A stretch of DNA of 22,055 bases from Polysphondylium violaceum (taxonomy: Eukaryota > Evosea > Eumycetozoa > Dictyosteliales > Dictyosteliaceae), in the NCBI GenBank assembly GCA_000277445.1, contig AJWJ01000404.1, forward strand, positions 1-22,055. The letters are read 5' to 3'. The translations under genes and the position numbers were made by a program. Of this stretch, positions 19,820 to 22,055 are shown piece by piece. Within the stretch, counting starts at the first letter, position 1. Every line of letters starts with the position of its first letter. The notes beneath the pieces are model-generated. The model saw nothing but the letters and a program-made list of their open reading frames with translations, had not been told where the DNA came from and did not search any database.

Positions 19820-22055
19820 TTAATAATAAGGACAATAATTTGTCAGCTCTATGTGCTCGACAGTTGATGGAATTTTGCAAACAGAGGGTTTTGAATCTGT
19901 GCAAGAAAGTGATTTCACACTCGGCGGCAGTTTATCAATGTTGAGCAAGTTGATGTGAAACTGATGGAACACGCTCAACTTGGTGATGGTTGCGGGGATG
20001 TATTTCGAGTCGAAATATAACATGTTGGAATAGGGATACAGCACCAGTTCTTTTACTGTTTTTGGAATGGATTTCAAGATTTCTTGATCAGACATTCCTA
20101 AAGAGAGTGTGTGGACAGTGGGGGGAATGAACGAGAGCGATTGTTTGTTGATCCGCCTCAGAGAGAGTTGTGTCACAGTATCGGGAATTGTATCGGGGGT
20201 ACAGAGGTTTACCGAGTGGTCAAAGATAAGGGATTTCAGACCCTGTGGAAAGAATCCTGATGAGAGTGGTTGATAGTTTTTGCACATCTTGAGTCTGGTA
20301 AGAGAAGGGGGCAGCGCTGAAGTGAGATGGGTTTCGCAGCTGTAGTGGGTGAGATCGAGATCTTGGATACCGGGTGGAATGGCGAGCATCTCTTGATTGA
20401 ATAATGAGCCTTTGTCAAAACCAAGCTTTTTCACAGTGTCGGGAAGTGAGTCTGGGAGCAGAGACTGATTAAATTCGCCGCCAAAGGAAATGGATTGGAT
20501 GTTAAGGTGGTTAAGCAACCCTGGTGTGATGGCAAAGTTTTCAGAGATATATAAATGAACCTCGAGTGATGGTGATAAACTGTTGCTGGTGGTCTGTTGT
20601 TGATGCTGCTGAATACCTTGATTGATGTCATTGATCAGTTTCTGCTGGTCCTCTGTGCAATGCGAGTAGAAATGGGTGGCTTTGAAGAGACTAGAGTCGT
20701 TGACATAGTCTTGCTTGAGTTTGTGTTTGTGGATCTTGATATATCTCACAGACCTGGGGAGATGGACAAGTGTTTGTGTGTGTGAGTATGGCTTGCCGAT
20801 GATTTGGAAGCGAACGAGGTTGGGCGGCAGAGAAAAAGGCTTCAATGGGTGGTTGTAGTGGCAGAGTGAGAGGTACTTTAGCGAGAGCGGCAGATGCACC
20901 AACGACAAACACTGATCAAAACAATCTCCAAAGTTTATCTCTGTCACTGACGCTGGCACCGACTCTGGTGCTATCGTTTGATTGAACCAGAATCCAAACA
21001 CTATTCTCTTGACACCATAGGGGACAACACCCACTGGAATCATTTCATTGGGCTTCCATAGTAGCACGGTTGTGTTGGGCAACACCGGCTCACCTGTCTG
21101 TTCAACGACTTGATACACCTCGTCCACCAGCTTGCGCTCCGTCAGATAAGCGAGCATTTCCTTTTTCAAGAAGCGCGAACCAAGTAGACACTTTGTACCA
21201 AGGATTACCTTTTCAACGGTTGTTGGTATCGATGCTGCAAATTGAGTAAATGGCATTGAATTCTGACTACATTTAATCTCGAGTATCTTTACCGTTGAAG
21301 GTATGGAGCCTGCATAGATACTAGAGCTACTGGGTAACACCAGATGTTTGATGGATGAAGGGATCACATCTTTTCCCAAACCCTTGCAATCAATCTTTAG
21401 CTTTGTAACTGAACTTGGTAACAATGCCAATAGTGATTGACTATTTTGTCTATCTGATTCATAACCCACCGAATAATAAGTAACGCCATCAGGCACAACA
21501 GATAAACCCCCTGAATCTCTAAATTTTAATGATTGATGTATACAATGATCTCTATCCTGATTTTCAAACTTGTAGACTCTATCTCCTTCCTTTATAAAGT
21601 TTATCTTGGTTGATAGATTCATCTCATAGATTCTAATATATAAATACGGGTTTCTCCAAATCTTAAAGAATAAATCTATATTATTATTACTACTACATCT
21701 ACAAAGATTATTAATATCAATGCTTTGTAGGCATTTAAATTATCAGTAATTACTTACGGTAAACATATGTTTTGGTACCTGTTTTTTAAATATAAAGATT
21801 CATTGCCACCTGAAAGATATGATACATTTCTTTTGTTTAATACAAAGTAGACTTGTCTAAGAGTTGTTGGGAACGATAGGGCACTCAGTGATTTTGATAG
21901 AATATAGAGTTTCTCTAAAGATGGTGTATAGCTGAGTGGAGGGTGTGATGATTTGTAGACCTTTACAGAGTCTGGTGGAGTGATAGAATTACTGGTTTTC
22001 AAATATCTTATCAATGCATTAGGTGTAGCAGTGCTGTTAGAGTTTAAATACAATG
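19820..22055 (-). CDS. Large fused A-B FNIP-repeat gene, copy 2, 5' end outside the window
   Basis: Two exons are visible: the 3' part of A (22055-21758, continuing beyond the window) and B (21698-19820). The intron is 59 bases with donor GTAAGT and acceptor CTTTGTAG, again phase 2. The A part aligns with the end of A in copy 1 (PPDSVKVY/LPDSVQVY, LEKLYI/LEQLYL, FPTTLRQVYF/IPPTVKYTSF). The B exon has no ATG before its motif FFKIWRNPYLYIRI: in that frame a stop lies upstream and the first ATG (21622) falls after the motif, so B needs an upstream exon to be whole. FNIP units follow (VPASVTEINFGDCFDQ, LPLSLKYLSLCHY), with a Gln-rich insert (QQHQQQ) where copy 1 has poly-Asn. G+C is clearly higher than in copy 1. 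Confidence 0.75.

Noticed and set aside
19641-19904. 87-codon minus-strand frame with a hydrophobic stretch of Phe and Leu
   Set aside because: It overlaps the end of the FNIP gene in another frame, and its hydrophobic part comes from T tracts of the spacer.
21723-21757. A 35-base intron using the first AG after the A part of copy 2
   Set aside because: Too short for this genome's introns; the later CTTTGTAG acceptor gives 59 bases, keeps phase and gives an exon length equal to that of copy 1.

Overview
The window looks like nuclear DNA of a social amoeba (Dictyostelia); I cannot name the species. The signs are very A+T-rich spacers with long A and T runs, short introns (about 59-83 bases) with GTAAGT/GTATGT donors, FNIP-type repeat proteins, a ComC-like surface protein with IPT/TIG and EGF-like domains, and runs of Asn and Gln inside proteins. 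Several long reading frames are exons of larger spliced genes, and I rebuilt those genes from splice sites that keep phase.

Left part (1-8170, all minus strand): a small gene that looks broken at the window edge (1-636), a decayed FNIP gene remnant (680-1500), an intact single-exon FNIP gene (1739-3409), and a six-exon gene for a large type I membrane protein (3611-8167, about 1398 aa). Its five introns are all phase 1.

Middle (8170-15830): a promoter region with a compact foldable element (8326-8411), a decayed minus-strand gene (about 8690-9480), and four plus-strand genes. These are a protein made of two copies of one ~135-residue unit (10296-11129), a small Gln/Gly-rich protein (11518-11784), a three-exon gene joining a degenerate small-GTPase-like region to an ankyrin-like region (12022-13531), and an unrecognised 166-residue protein (14282-14782). 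The spacer 13532-14281 holds several strong inverted repeats. A C-terminal scrap of a ComC-like gene lies at about 15139-15312.

Right part (15835-22055, minus strand): a tandem pair of large FNIP genes. Each has an 'A' part (unfamiliar N-terminal region, then FNIP-like repeats) and a 'B' part (a WRN-type motif, then FNIP repeats). In both copies a small phase-2 intron appears to join A to B in frame, predicting a fused protein of about 1218 aa in the complete copy. The second copy runs off the window. The two B exons have the same predicted length (1879 bases) although their base composition differs strongly.

The window reads as an expanding and decaying neighbourhood of dictyostelid-specific families (FNIP, ComC-like, WRN-motif proteins), with live copies beside dead ones. 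I see no tRNA, rRNA, CRISPR array or recognisable transposon.
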